Of a stretch of DNA of 42,136 nt, positions 15,902-23,422 are shown in pieces; within the stretch, counting starts at the first letter, position 1, and every line of letters starts with the position of its first letter. The position numbers and the translations under genes are program-made. The notes below the pieces were generated by a model. The model had not been told where the DNA came from and did not search any database. It worked only from the letters and a program-made list of their open reading frames with translations. This DNA comes from an uncultured bacterium (lineage in GTDB: Bacteria; Actinomycetota; Actinomycetes; S36-B12; CAIYMF01): assembly GCA_903826575.1 (NCBI GenBank), contig CAIKEU010000020.1, positions 1 through 42,136 of the forward strand. The letters are read 5' to 3'.

Positions 15902-16816
15902 TTAGATCGAGACGTACTTCTTCTTGGCCGGCTTGTTCGCTAACGCCTCGGCGACAGCTTCACCCAAATGTGCCGGTGACTTTGCAACGGTCAGACCGAG
16001 CGATCGCATAATCTCCGCCTTCTCCGCGGCGGTATCGCCGAATGCAGAGATGATGGCCCCTGCGTGGCCCATGCGACGCCCCGGAGGGGCCGTCAAGCCA
16101 GCCACATATCCGACGACCGGCTTGGTCATATTCTCCTTGACCCACAGGGCCGCTTCAGCTTCCTGCGGCCCGCCGATCTCACCGATCATCATGACGGCAT
16201 CGGTTTCAGGATCCTCTTCAAACATTGCCAGGATGTCCAGGAAGCTTGATCCGTTGATCGGATCTCCGCCGATTCCAACACTCGTAGACACGCCAATTCC
16301 CAGATCTTTCATCTGACTCGCCGCTTCGTAGCCGAGGGTTCCAGAGCGAGTCACCAGACCAACATTGCCGGGCAGGTAAATGTGCCCGGGCATCAAACCA
16401 AGCATTGACTTGCCTGGGCTGATCAATCCGGCGCAGTTCGGGCCAATGAGTCGGGTGCGCTTGTCCTTGGGATAGCGACGCAGGTAGCGCTTGACCATCA
16501 TCATGTCCTGCGCTGGAATGCCATCAGTAATGCAGCAGGCGAGCTTGATGCCGGCATCAGCAGCCTCCATGATTGCGTCGGCCGAGAACGGAGCTGGCAC
16601 GAACACCAGGCTTGCGTCGGGATACACCGCATCGACGGCTTCCTTCACCGTGTCGAACACCGGTAGACCCATGTGCATGGTGCCACCCTTGCCGGGTGTC
16701 ACGCCGCCAACGACCTTGGCGCCAAACTCCATCATCTTCTGCGTATGGAAACTGGCCTTATCGCCGGTAAACCCTTGGACGATGATGCGCGTTAACTCGT
16801 TGATAAGGATCGCCAT
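15902..16816 (-). CDS. mtkB: Malate-CoA ligase (malate thiokinase) alpha subunit
   Basis: 304-aa CoA-binding and phosphohistidine subunit. With MtkA it converts malate, ATP and CoA to malyl-CoA. It shows an N-terminal CoA-binding Rossmann domain (VQGFTGDKASFHTQKM), the GPNCAG motif (125-130), and the phosphohistidine in GRRMGHAGAI (H251). VKRYLRRYPKDKRTRLIGPNCAG and SVGIGGDPINGSSFLD resemble Methylobacterium MtkB as I recall it. The alternative is succinyl-CoA synthetase alpha (SucD); the adjacent mcl gene and the MtkA features favour malate. The ATG at 16816 is one base after the mtkA stop. The longer frame reaching 16969 is a read-back into mtkA and is not the start. Confidence 0.87.
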   Translation of the reverse strand: MAILINELTRIIVQGFTGDKASFHTQKMMEFGAKVVGGVTPGKGGTMHMGLPVFDTVKEAVDAVYPDASLVFVPAPFSADAIMEAADAGIKLACCITDGIPAQDMMMVKRYLRRYPKDKRTRLIGPNCAGLISPGKSMLGLMPGHIYLPGNVGLVTRSGTLGYEAASQMKDLGIGVSTSVGIGGDPINGSSFLDILAMFEEDPETDAVMMIGEIGGPQEAEAALWVKENMTKPVVGYVAGLTAPPGRRMGHAGAIISAFGDTAAEKAEIMRSLGLTVAKSPAHLGEAVAEALANKPAKKKYVSI

Positions 16817-16817
16817 C

Positions 16818-17993
16818 TCAGGCCACCTTCCCGTTCTTCGACGCAGCAACAACCTTGTGTGCGGCATCAGCCAGTGAATCTGCGGTGATGATGTCGAGCC
16901 CGGAGGCATCGATGATCGCTCGGCCTTCGTCAACATTTGTGCCGGCGAGTCGAACCACGAGCGGGACATTCACGCCAACTTCCTTGACGGCTTGAACCAC
17001 ACCTTCAGCGATCCAGTCGCATCGGTTGATACCCGCAAAAATGTTTACCAACATCGCGCTGACCTTCTGGTCCTGCAGAACAAGTTTGAAGGCCATCGCG
17101 ACGCGCTCCGGTGAGGCGCCGCCGCCTACGTCCAGGAAGTTTGCCGGTGTCCCACCTGCATGTTCGATCATGTCCATGGTTGCCATCGCGAGGCCCGCAC
17201 CGTTGATGATGCAGCCGATCTCTCCGTCGAGGGCAACGTAGTTCAAGCCATGCTCGGCAGCCTGCGACTCACGTGGATCCTCTTCGTTCTGATCGCGAAG
17301 TTCGCTCACATTAGGACGACGGAATAGTGCATTGTCGTCAAAGGCCATCTTTGCGTCGAGTGCTAATAGCTGACCGTCTGAAGTCAAGACCAACGGGTTG
17401 ATTTCAACCATCGTTGCGTCTAGTTCTCGAAATGCCCGGTGGCAGCCCATAAGGAGGTTCACCATTCGGTTAACGGCGGCCGGCGGAAGATCAAGAGCGA
17501 AGGCGATCTCGCGGGCCTGGAACGCCTGCATTCCTACCGCCGGCTCCATCGTCTGACGAATAATCGTCTCCGGTTCACTGACCGCAATCTCCTCGATCTC
17601 CATGCCGCCATGCGGATGGGCAACGAGCATGATCCGTTCGCTCTTACGATCTAGAACGAAACCGATGTACATCTCTCGCTCGATCGGAACCGCTTCTTCG
17701 ATGTAGAGACGGTGAACGACCTTGCCCTCTGGCCCCGTCTGGTGGGTGACAAGAGTCATGCCGAGCAAATCAGCGGCTGCATCGCGTACCGCGTCCTCGC
17801 TTTCACACAGTTTGATACCGCCGGCTTTACCGCGCGCACCCGAATGAATTTGTGCCTTCACGGCGAAGCGAGTTCCACCAATCTCGGTGGCCCGATAAAC
17901 GGCCTGCTCAGGGTTGTACGCGATCCCACCTTTGGGGACGGGTACACCGAAGTTGGCCAAAAGTTCCTTGGCCTGATACTCGTGAATATCCAT
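16818..17993 (-). CDS. mtkA: Malate-CoA ligase (malate thiokinase) beta subunit
   Basis: 391-aa ATP-grasp subunit of malate thiokinase. It opens [22 protein letters not shown], has [20 protein letters not shown] in the ATP-grasp region, VEINPLVL and [11 protein letters not shown] for metal/nucleotide, and [18 protein letters not shown] plus [16 protein letters not shown] in the C-terminal domain. The segment [19 protein letters not shown] and [17 protein letters not shown] match serine-cycle MtkA better than the shorter actinobacterial SucC opening MDLFEYQA (from memory of families). It lies 52 nt after mcl and 1 nt before mtkB, a compact operon. If it were SucC, the operon would still be odd, because sucCD is not normally joined to a malyl-CoA lyase gene. 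Confidence 0.87.
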   Translation of the reverse strand: MDIHEYQAKELLANFGVPVPKGGIAYNPEQAVYRATEIGGTRFAVKAQIHSGARGKAGGIKLCESEDAVRDAAADLLGMTLVTHQTGPEGKVVHRLYIEEAVPIEREMYIGFVLDRKSERIMLVAHPHGGMEIEEIAVSEPETIIRQTMEPAVGMQAFQAREIAFALDLPPAAVNRMVNLLMGCHRAFRELDATMVEINPLVLTSDGQLLALDAKMAFDDNALFRRPNVSELRDQNEEDPRESQAAEHGLNYVALDGEIGCIINGAGLAMATMDMIEHAGGTPANFLDVGGGASPERVAMAFKLVLQDQKVSAMLVNIFAGINRCDWIAEGVVQAVKEVGVNVPLVVRLAGTNVDEGRAIIDASGLDIITADSLADAAHKVVAASKNGKVA

Positions 17994-18045
17994 GTCCTAC
18001 CTTTACTTTCGTTCGACGACGAGTCTTGGTTGCGCGGTGCGCTGA

Positions 18046-18987
18046 TCAGGCTTTCGCGGAGATTGCCGCGGCCATATCGACGACGTTCTGCGCCATCCGC
18101 GCACTTGCGGCATCGATCAGGCGGCCGTCCAAGGACGCAGCACCCTTGCCCTCTGCCGCAGCCTGCTCGAGAGCTTCAAGGACACGAACCGCACGATTGA
18201 CTTCAGCCTCAGGCGGGCTGAACACATCGTTCGCCATATCGATTTGGCTCGGATGAATCGCCCACTTACCTTCGATCCCCATTGCGGCACCACGCTTTGC
18301 GGCATCGATGTAGCCCTGAGGATCGTTGAAGTCGCCGAATGGCCCGTCGATGGGACGCAGGCCATATGCGCGGCACGCGACGATCATGCGCGTCAGTGAC
18401 GCGTGCCACTGATCGCCGGGGTAATCCGGATTCAACCCGCCGATCACAACGGTGCGCGCTCGCATGCTGGCCGCATAATCGGCAACACCGAAGTGCATCG
18501 CCTCTAGTCGGGGCGAACTCGTCGCGATTGCTTCGACATTGGCCATGCCGAGCGCCGTCTCAATCAGGACGTCCAGGCCGATTCGGTTTGGCAACTTCAT
18601 GGCCGTCTCGATCTGAGTTAACAGGGCATCTGTCATGTACACATCCCCAGGAGTTCCAACCTTGGGGATGAGTACGACGTCTAGGTTTGCTCCCGCCTGC
18701 TCTACTACGTCGACGATGTCTCGGTAGAAGTAGTGCGTATCCAATCCGTTCACGCGCACGGAGATGGTCTTGCCATGCCCACGCCAATTCATTGTGTTTA
18801 GAGCCTCGATGACGTTGAGTCGCGCTTGCTCTTTATCGGCCGGGGCTACGGCATCTTCGAGATCGAGGAACACGTAATCGGCGTTGGATTGCAGGGCCTT
18901 TTCGAACATTTCCGGATTCGAGCCCGGAACGGCTAGTTCACTTCGCTGCAGTCGGGCATGTGCTGGTTCGTAACGGGTAAAACTCAT
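18046..18987 (-). CDS. mcl: L-malyl-CoA/beta-methylmalyl-CoA lyase
   Basis: 313-aa HpcH/HpaI-CitE superfamily lyase that splits malyl-CoA to acetyl-CoA and glyoxylate. Visible features: RSELAVPGSNPEMFEKAL, FLDLEDAVAP, the catalytic arginine in SVRVNG (R78), and Mg2+ ligands E143 (LIETALGM) and D170 (FGVADYAASM). IHPSQIDMANDVFSP is the usual C-terminal segment. Length fits Mcl (about 310-325). The ATG at 18987 has GAGGAGG six bases upstream; the frame open to 19203 is low-complexity and not coding. First gene of mcl-mtkA-mtkB. Close relatives also use beta-methylmalyl-CoA, so propionyl-CoA may be a second substrate. A large palindrome lies 83-109 nt upstream. Confidence 0.92.
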   Translation of the reverse strand: MSFTRYEPAHARLQRSELAVPGSNPEMFEKALQSNADYVFLDLEDAVAPADKEQARLNVIEALNTMNWRGHGKTISVRVNGLDTHYFYRDIVDVVEQAGANLDVVLIPKVGTPGDVYMTDALLTQIETAMKLPNRIGLDVLIETALGMANVEAIATSSPRLEAMHFGVADYAASMRARTVVIGGLNPDYPGDQWHASLTRMIVACRAYGLRPIDGPFGDFNDPQGYIDAAKRGAAMGIEGKWAIHPSQIDMANDVFSPPEAEVNRAVRVLEALEQAAAEGKGAASLDGRLIDAASARMAQNVVDMAAAISAKA

Positions 18988-19069
18988 CGGTGCCTCCTCG
19001 GGCGCGGTTTCAGGTATGCCGCAAAGCACCATCGCCCGCCGCGATAGACGAGGTGATGGTGTGCGAAAT

Positions 19070-19096
19070 CGCGGCCAGATCTGTGATCTGGTCGCG
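19070..19096. promoter_or_regulatory. Palindrome upstream of mcl (candidate operator or leader hairpin)
   Basis: CGCGGCCAGATC, a 3-nt TGT loop, then GATCTGGTCGCG: 11 of 12 positions pair, and the odd one is G opposite T. One more T-A pair flanks it. With such a short centre it can be a dimeric repressor/activator site in DNA or a stable hairpin in the mcl leader. No regulator gene is adjacent. Confidence 0.5.
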
Positions 19097-19264
19097 AAGG
19101 TTGGTGTGGTGGCAGGCGGGGCTGTCGCTGCGCTGTTGAGCAGGGCCCCTCGACGTGGTCTACGCCCAGAACCTGATCCGCCGTGCGTGAGGCATCCTGT
19201 CAACGCCCACTGTCGCCATGAGTTGTGGCGGCACCGCTTGAGCAGACGTTAGCGCACTCCAGAG

Positions 19265-19290
19265 AAAAATGCGAGGTGCGTCACATTTTT
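19265..19290. repeat. A/T-stem inverted repeat
   Basis: AAAAATG (19265-19271) and CATTTTT (19284-19290) flank a 12-nt GC-rich centre. It lies 60-90 nt upstream of the META-domain gene. Function unknown; it may be an operator. Confidence 0.35.
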
Positions 19291-19352
19291 TGATTGCTAT
19301 GCGTGCCGTGAGCGGCAGGACGAACTGCCACCGGCCTGACAGAATTCCAAAC

Positions 19353-20051
19353 ATGACCTCCGCATCAGACCTCCTTTCGGGTAAAAGATTTGTAGTTACA
19401 GAACTTGGCGGCGTTGAGCTTTCCAATTTCCGACCCACAATCACGTTCAACGCTGATGGCTCGATAAGCGGCCAGTCGGTGAACAATTTCCACGGGACCT
19501 ACATGGTCGACGGTGGCAGTGTGAGTGTCGGCCCCCTGGCTACTACCCGCATGATGGGCGTTCCTGAGGCACAGGACATCGAAAATGCCCTTTTGAGCAC
19601 GCTGGCATTGCCGCTGAACGTCTCTGTTCGCCCCAATGGCGTGATTCGTCTAGCCGGAAACGCGGCGTCACTATCCCTACTCGAGGGATCTGGTGATGAC
19701 ATGGATTCCGAGCCAGGCGAGGTTATCACCGTCACTGGCAACGTGGTTTACCGTCAACGGATTGCGCTACCCGACAACGCCGAGATCACGGTGTCGATCA
19801 TCGACGCGTCGTTGGCCGATGCCCCTGCCCCGGTGCTTGCCAGTCAGGTCATTCACGGCGGTCAAGTTCCGATTCCGTTCGAACTCGATCTCGATCTCGG
19901 TTCGGTCCGCCCAAATGCCATGTTGTCCATCGGGGCCCGCATTGAAGCTGACGGTCAACTGATCTGGATCACCGACATGGTCACCCCAATCGACCCGTCC
20001 AACGAGGTCCAGAACGTCACGCTCACCGTCATTCAGGTCGGCGGCGAGTAG
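19353..20051 (+). CDS. META-domain (HslJ-like) plus YbaY-like two-domain protein
   Basis: 232-aa protein with two domains usually found in bacterial envelope stress proteins. Residues about 8-110 form a META/HslJ-like domain (SGKRFVVTELGG, ITFNADGSISGQ, NNFHGTYMVDGG, then a helix PEAQDIENALLSTL). Residues about 123-232 form a YbaY-like beta-sandwich (ITVTGNVVYRQRIALPDNAEITVSI, ASQVIHGGQVPIPFELDL, ending VQNVTLTVIQVGGE). In proteobacteria these are secreted lipoproteins, but no signal peptide is seen at this start, so the protein is either cytoplasmic or the start is misplaced. The ATG at 19353 is preferred over the upstream in-frame ATG at 19269, whose extra residues look non-coding. Role unknown. 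Confidence 0.8.
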   Translation: MTSASDLLSGKRFVVTELGGVELSNFRPTITFNADGSISGQSVNNFHGTYMVDGGSVSVGPLATTRMMGVPEAQDIENALLSTLALPLNVSVRPNGVIRLAGNAASLSLLEGSGDDMDSEPGEVITVTGNVVYRQRIALPDNAEITVSIIDASLADAPAPVLASQVIHGGQVPIPFELDLDLGSVRPNAMLSIGARIEADGQLIWITDMVTPIDPSNEVQNVTLTVIQVGGE

Positions 20052-20092
20052 AACTTCGCTTACTTTGACGTCGGTCAGGACACATCGGCCGA

Positions 20093-20098
20093 TACGCT
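20093..20098 (+). promoter_or_regulatory. -10 box of leaderless membrane-protein gene
   Basis: TACGCT followed by exactly 6 nt and the ATG at 20105. A TTGACG lies upstream at 20065-20070, but the 22-nt spacing is long. Confidence 0.5.
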
Positions 20099-20104
20099 GC
20101 GGGC

Positions 20105-20740
20105 ATGTTCACCAAGCTCACGCTCTTTCCCTCGCTGCCGTCCGCACGCAGGCAGCAGATCACACGCGATCTACTATCGCTGGCTCTCATCGCCTTCTTC
20201 GTGTGGTGTGGGATCAAAGTGCACGACGTCGTCGCGGCCCTTTCGGTGATTGGTACCGCCGTTTATGACGCGGGCTCGAATGTTCAAGGGTCGTTCGATT
20301 CCGTTGCGGGAGCAGTGCAGGGGATTCCCGTGGTCGGTGGCGCCCTGTCCGACGCATTTCATAACGCTGGCCAAGGAACAGGTGGGAACGTTGCCCAATC
20401 AGCGCAGGACAGTGTTGATGCCATAAACAAGCTGGCAACCGTGCTCGGCGTTGTTACTGCGCTCCTACCTATATCGGTTCTCGCCGCGTCGGCACTTCCT
20501 CGACGGATCCGCGGAATTCGCGAGATGACCGCCGCCAACACCATGGCCAACCTTGACCTCGACGATCCAGAGCGTCGGCGTCTGGTGGCCATGCGAGCCG
20601 CGTTTGGTCTTCCGTTCCGCGAACTCCTCCCCTACACCAACGATCCGTTCGGAGACTTGGCCGCAGGACGTTACGACGCACTCATCTGCGCAGCGCTTGC
20701 CGATGCGGGGTTAATGCCAACAACCCCAATAAAACGCTGA
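20105..20740 (+). CDS. Two-TM conserved hypothetical membrane protein
   Basis: 211-aa protein not assigned to a named family. Hydrophobic segments lie at about residues 22-40 (LLSLALIAFFVWCGIKV) and 111-131 (LATVLGVVTALLPISVLAAS), separated by a Gly/Ala/Ser-rich stretch of about 70 residues that is probably extracytoplasmic (GSNVQGSFDSVAGAVQGIPVVGGAL). The C-terminal about 75 residues are charged and probably cytoplasmic, with LPRRIRGIREM and DPERRRLVAMRAAFGLPF. I recognise this layout as common in actinobacteria but know no function. The ATG at 20105 follows TACGCT by 6 nt (leaderless). An ABC-2 exporter operon follows after 33 nt. Confidence 0.75.
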   Translation: MFTKLTLFPSLPSARRQQITRDLLSLALIAFFVWCGIKVHDVVAALSVIGTAVYDAGSNVQGSFDSVAGAVQGIPVVGGALSDAFHNAGQGTGGNVAQSAQDSVDAINKLATVLGVVTALLPISVLAASALPRRIRGIREMTAANTMANLDLDDPERRRLVAMRAAFGLPFRELLPYTNDPFGDLAAGRYDALICAALADAGLMPTTPIKR

Positions 20741-20750
20741 GTTGAGCGCA

Positions 20751-20770
20751 TAGGATTAACACCAAGGGGG
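20751..20770 (+). promoter_or_regulatory. -10 box and ribosome site of the ABC-2 exporter operon
   Basis: TAGGAT at 20751-20756 and AAGGGGG at 20764-20770. This gene therefore has a short leader with a ribosome site, unlike its leaderless upstream neighbour. Spacing suits GTG at 20777 slightly better than GTG at 20774. Confidence 0.45.
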
Positions 20771-20773
20771 TAC

Positions 20774-21490
20774 GTGGTGAACGATCATGCGGTACAGCTG
20801 ACGAACGTCGTTGTTAATCGCAATGGCATCCTCGCCCTCGACGACGTCTCGGTCGGCATTGGCTTCGGTCGCATCACCGGACTGCTCGGCCCTTCCGGCT
20901 CTGGCAAATCAACACTCATGCGAGCCATCGTCGGGGTTCAAATTGTGGCATCAGGTTCCGTCACCGTGCTGGGACTACCCGCGGGCGCGCCCGAACTGCG
21001 ATCACGTGTTGGCTATGTAACTCAAGCGCCCTCGGTATATCGGGACCTGACCGTTCGCGAGAATCTCAGTTACTTCCGGAACATCCTTGGCACCCGAAAT
21101 GCTGACGTTGATCGCGTCCTTGAAGCAGTGGATCTAACGTCCGTTCAAAGCCAAATGGTCAAGACACTTTCCGGTGGACAGGAAGGCCGAGTGTCTCTTG
21201 CCACCGCACTTCTCGGAAAGCCAGAACTACTGATTTTGGACGAGCCAACCGTCGGCCTTGATCCTGTTTTGCGCCGAGATCTATGGGCGTTGTTTCATAC
21301 TCTCGCAGATTCCGGAATCACCATATTGATATCAAGTCACGTGATGGACGAAGCGTCGCGCTGCCACGACCTCATCTTGATGCGTGACGGAAAACTCCTT
21401 GCCCAAGGCACTGAGCGAGAACTTCTATTGCAAACGTCCACCGACGATATCGAGTCAGCCTTTCTGCACCTCGTTGACGGACACACCTGA
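20774..21490 (+). CDS. ABC-2 type transporter ATP-binding protein
   Basis: 238-aa ATPase of an exporter of the drug/lipid/DrrA type. Walker A GPSGSGKST (39-47), Q-loop in VGYVTQAPSVYRDLTVRENL, signature TLSGGQEGRVSLATAL, Walker B LLILDEPTVGLDP and the switch histidine in ISSHVMDEA are all intact. The signature has Glu-Gly (GGQEG) in place of the common GGQQR/GGMKR. GTG at 20774 or 20777 serves as start. The stop overlaps the permease ATG by one base (TGATG), so the two are coupled. Together they make one half-transporter pair that would act as a dimer; the cargo is unknown. Confidence 0.92.
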   Translation: MVNDHAVQLTNVVVNRNGILALDDVSVGIGFGRITGLLGPSGSGKSTLMRAIVGVQIVASGSVTVLGLPAGAPELRSRVGYVTQAPSVYRDLTVRENLSYFRNILGTRNADVDRVLEAVDLTSVQSQMVKTLSGGQEGRVSLATALLGKPELLILDEPTVGLDPVLRRDLWALFHTLADSGITILISSHVMDEASRCHDLILMRDGKLLAQGTERELLLQTSTDDIESAFLHLVDGHT

Positions 21491-22221
21491 TGAGCGCCCA
21501 CCGCACTGTTGCCACCGCTCGACGAGTACTCGCACAGTTGCGTCACGACCCACGCACCATCGCACTACTGCTCGTCGTGCCAGCAATGCTCATGACGCTC
21601 CTGGCATGGATCCTCGATGACGCCAACTGGCAGCGATACGCACCTGGCCTGCTTGGGATCTTCCCCATGCTCGTCATGTTCCTGGTCACCAGCGTGGCCA
21701 CCTTACGAGAACGCACCAGCGGCACACTTGAACGTCTACTCTCAATGCCGATGTCGAAGGCGGACTTCGTTTTCGGATACGCGCTGGCTTTTGGACTCTT
21801 GGCTATCGTTCAGGCCATCATCGTTGGCGGACTGTGCTTCGTAGCGCTCGGATTGACGATGCGTGGGCCCACGTCACTGGTTCTCATGGTCGCTGTTCTT
21901 GACGGTCTACTCGGTACCGCGCTGGGATTATTCGTTTCAGCATTTGCACAGACCGAGTTTCAGGCCGTGCAGTTCATGCCCGTGGCGCTACTTCCACAGT
22001 TTCTGCTGTGCGGACTTATCGTGCCGACCGATGATTTACCATCCGTCCTTAGATTCCTGTCGGCACTGCTCCCCCTGACGTATGCCTTTGACGCAATGCA
22101 GAAACTTGCCCAGAACGAGGTCGTGTCGTCAGGCTTCTGGGTCGATGTGGCGATCCTCGTGGCTATGGCCCTGGCCCTACTAACCGCCGGTACGGCCACG
22201 CTACGTCGTCGTACGAGATGA
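21490..22221 (+). CDS. ABC-2 type transporter permease
   Basis: 243-aa permease with six predicted helices. Typical ABC-2 features: N-terminal amphipathic stretch RRVLAQLRHDPRTIALLLVVPA, RERTSGTLERLLSMPMSKADFVFGYAL after helix 2, and the DrrB-like C-terminal LLPQFLLCGLIVPTDDLPSVLRFLSALLPLTYAFDAM. The start codon overlaps the ATPase stop by one base. These pairs export drugs, lipids or polysaccharide precursors; the cargo is not predictable here. It ends 10 nt from the convergent GNAT gene. Confidence 0.92.
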   Translation: MSAHRTVATARRVLAQLRHDPRTIALLLVVPAMLMTLLAWILDDANWQRYAPGLLGIFPMLVMFLVTSVATLRERTSGTLERLLSMPMSKADFVFGYALAFGLLAIVQAIIVGGLCFVALGLTMRGPTSLVLMVAVLDGLLGTALGLFVSAFAQTEFQAVQFMPVALLPQFLLCGLIVPTDDLPSVLRFLSALLPLTYAFDAMQKLAQNEVVSSGFWVDVAILVAMALALLTAGTATLRRRTR

Positions 22222-22231
22222 CGGCTCACGA

Positions 22232-22741
22232 TTACTCGCCTAGTCTGCGCTCCCAGCGCTGCATGATCCCGTCGTGTTCAGTTTCGATCATCCCAACGAA
22301 ACTAAGTCCCGCCGCGGTCGCCAGACGAAGCGATGGATGGTTGTCCGGCGATATGACAGCGACCACCGTTCGAACCCCCATGGTGGGCAACGTCGCAATG
22401 AAAGCTGTGACGGCTTCAAGCGCTAACCCCTTGCCACGCATGGACTCCGCGATGCCGTACCCGATCTCCACTGAACCCATCGAATCCGGTGCGTGGATGG
22501 CACCGACGCCGCCAATGGCTGTTGCATCAGCGTCAGTCAGGCAAATCTGGAAGGGTCCCCACGGCGTTGATGGGTCATAGTGCTCACCAGCCTCTATCGC
22601 GATTGACGCAACTACGACGTCACCATCTGTGGGGTAGCCGTCCGCCCACGCATTCGAGCCACGCTCCCCCCCGACAATCGCCGCGCACACCTCCAGTGGC
22701 AGCGAACGCAAAACGAGACGTTCCGTGACGATCTCAACCAT
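22232..22741 (-). CDS. GNAT family N-acetyltransferase
   Basis: 169-aa acetyltransferase. It opens MVEIVTERLVLRSLPLEV, as in RimJ-like enzymes, and carries the motif A region VEIGYGIAESMRGKGLALEAVTAF with the R-G-K-G-L acetyl-CoA loop, followed by NHPSLRLATAAGLSFVGM. The ATG at 22741 is 4 nt after the DUF4916 stop, so the two form an operon; an upstream in-frame start at 22762 would overlap that gene and add an atypical N-terminus. Substrate unknown; it is not a close copy of the GNAT at 1930-2502. Confidence 0.87.
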   Translation of the reverse strand: MVEIVTERLVLRSLPLEVCAAIVGGERGSNAWADGYPTDGDVVVASIAIEAGEHYDPSTPWGPFQICLTDADATAIGGVGAIHAPDSMGSVEIGYGIAESMRGKGLALEAVTAFIATLPTMGVRTVVAVISPDNHPSLRLATAAGLSFVGMIETEHDGIMQRWERRLGE

Positions 22742-22745
22742 ATGA

Positions 22746-23291
22746 CTAGGGCAGAACACCAACGTGCGCTAATGCCAACCGTAAGAGGCGATCCTGCCCA
22801 CCGGTCATCTCCTGCGAGACGACATCCGAGGCAGCATCCTGCGGGGTCATCCACACCAGATCCAATGCCGAAGTTGACGGCGTGCAGTCACCCGACACGG
22901 GGACGACGAAAGCCAACGACACGGCGTGCTGACGCGGGTCATGGAAGCCGGACACTTCTTGAGTCGGGAAGTATTCGATAACCGTGAACGGCTGAGGTGA
23001 ACTGGGGATGCGTGGTAACGCCATCGGTCCCAGATCCTTTTCAAGATGCCGAATCAGCGCATCTCGGATCCGTTCACCATAAAGAACGCGGCCTGAAACC
23101 GGAGCCCGACTAATGCTGCCATCGGGCATCGCTCGCAAAAGCAGACCGACAGAAGTCACGACCCCTCGTTCGTCCACCCGCACCGGTACGGCGTCGATGT
23201 AGACAATCGGGAGACGTTCACGTGCTCCTTCAAGCTCATCGTGGGACATCCACCCAGGTACCACCTGGGTCACGTCTGTCATGTCCGTCAT
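22746..23291 (-). CDS. DUF4916 NUDIX-fold protein with degenerate Nudix box
   Basis: 181-aa actinobacterial protein of the DUF4916/NUDIX group. It starts with GWMSHDELEGARERLPIVYIDAVPVRV and has YFPTQEVSGFHDPRQHAVSLAFVVPV in the core. The Nudix box aligns with GRVLYGERIRDALIRHL followed by EKDLG, but the REUXEE metal-binding core reads RHLEKD, so at least two catalytic glutamates are replaced by His and Lys. Pyrophosphohydrolase activity is therefore doubtful, and a binding or regulatory role is possible. The ATG at 23291 lies exactly 6 nt after TAACCT (leaderless). Operon with the downstream GNAT. Confidence 0.83.
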   Translation of the reverse strand: MTDMTDVTQVVPGWMSHDELEGARERLPIVYIDAVPVRVDERGVVTSVGLLLRAMPDGSISRAPVSGRVLYGERIRDALIRHLEKDLGPMALPRIPSSPQPFTVIEYFPTQEVSGFHDPRQHAVSLAFVVPVSGDCTPSTSALDLVWMTPQDAASDVVSQEMTGGQDRLLRLALAHVGVLP

Positions 23292-23297
23292 GATCAG

Positions 23298-23303
23298 AGG
23301 TTA
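23298..23303 (-). promoter_or_regulatory. -10 box of leaderless DUF4916 gene
   Basis: TAACCT on the minus strand, then 6 nt (CTGATC), then the ATG at 23291. Confidence 0.5.
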
Positions 23304-23422
23304 CGACCTCACCCGCCTAACGTCGCGTAGACCCGCCTACCTACAGATTCAAAAGACATTCACAGGTGTGCAGACGGTACCCGGTGCAGCGGCAGGTGCC
23401 CAAACCGTGGAAGATAGCCCCC

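Larger units (their letters stand above)
18988..19352. other. Divergent intergenic region between mcl and the META-domain gene
   Basis: 365 nt without a convincing gene. Next to mcl is its GAGGAGG ribosome site. At 19070-19096 is a strong palindrome, and at 19265-19290 an A/T-stem inverted repeat. A smaller GGCAG/CTGCC repeat lies at 19314-19329. The short frames across it have Arg/Pro/Ser-rich translations typical of non-coding GC-rich DNA. Confidence 0.7.

Noticed and set aside
15902-16969. Longer mtkB reading with 51 extra N-terminal residues
   Set aside because: The extra part lies inside mtkA in another frame and has no homology. ATG at 16816 gives the canonical N-terminus one base after the mtkA stop.
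15902-17993. Housekeeping succinyl-CoA synthetase (sucCD)
   Set aside because: Same superfamily and hard to exclude, but linkage to mcl and the MtkA/MtkB-like segments favour malate thiokinase. Kept as the stated alternative.
18988-19203. N-terminal extension of mcl
   Set aside because: Arg/Pro/Thr-rich translation with no family match, and a strong GAGGAGG precedes the internal ATG at 18987.
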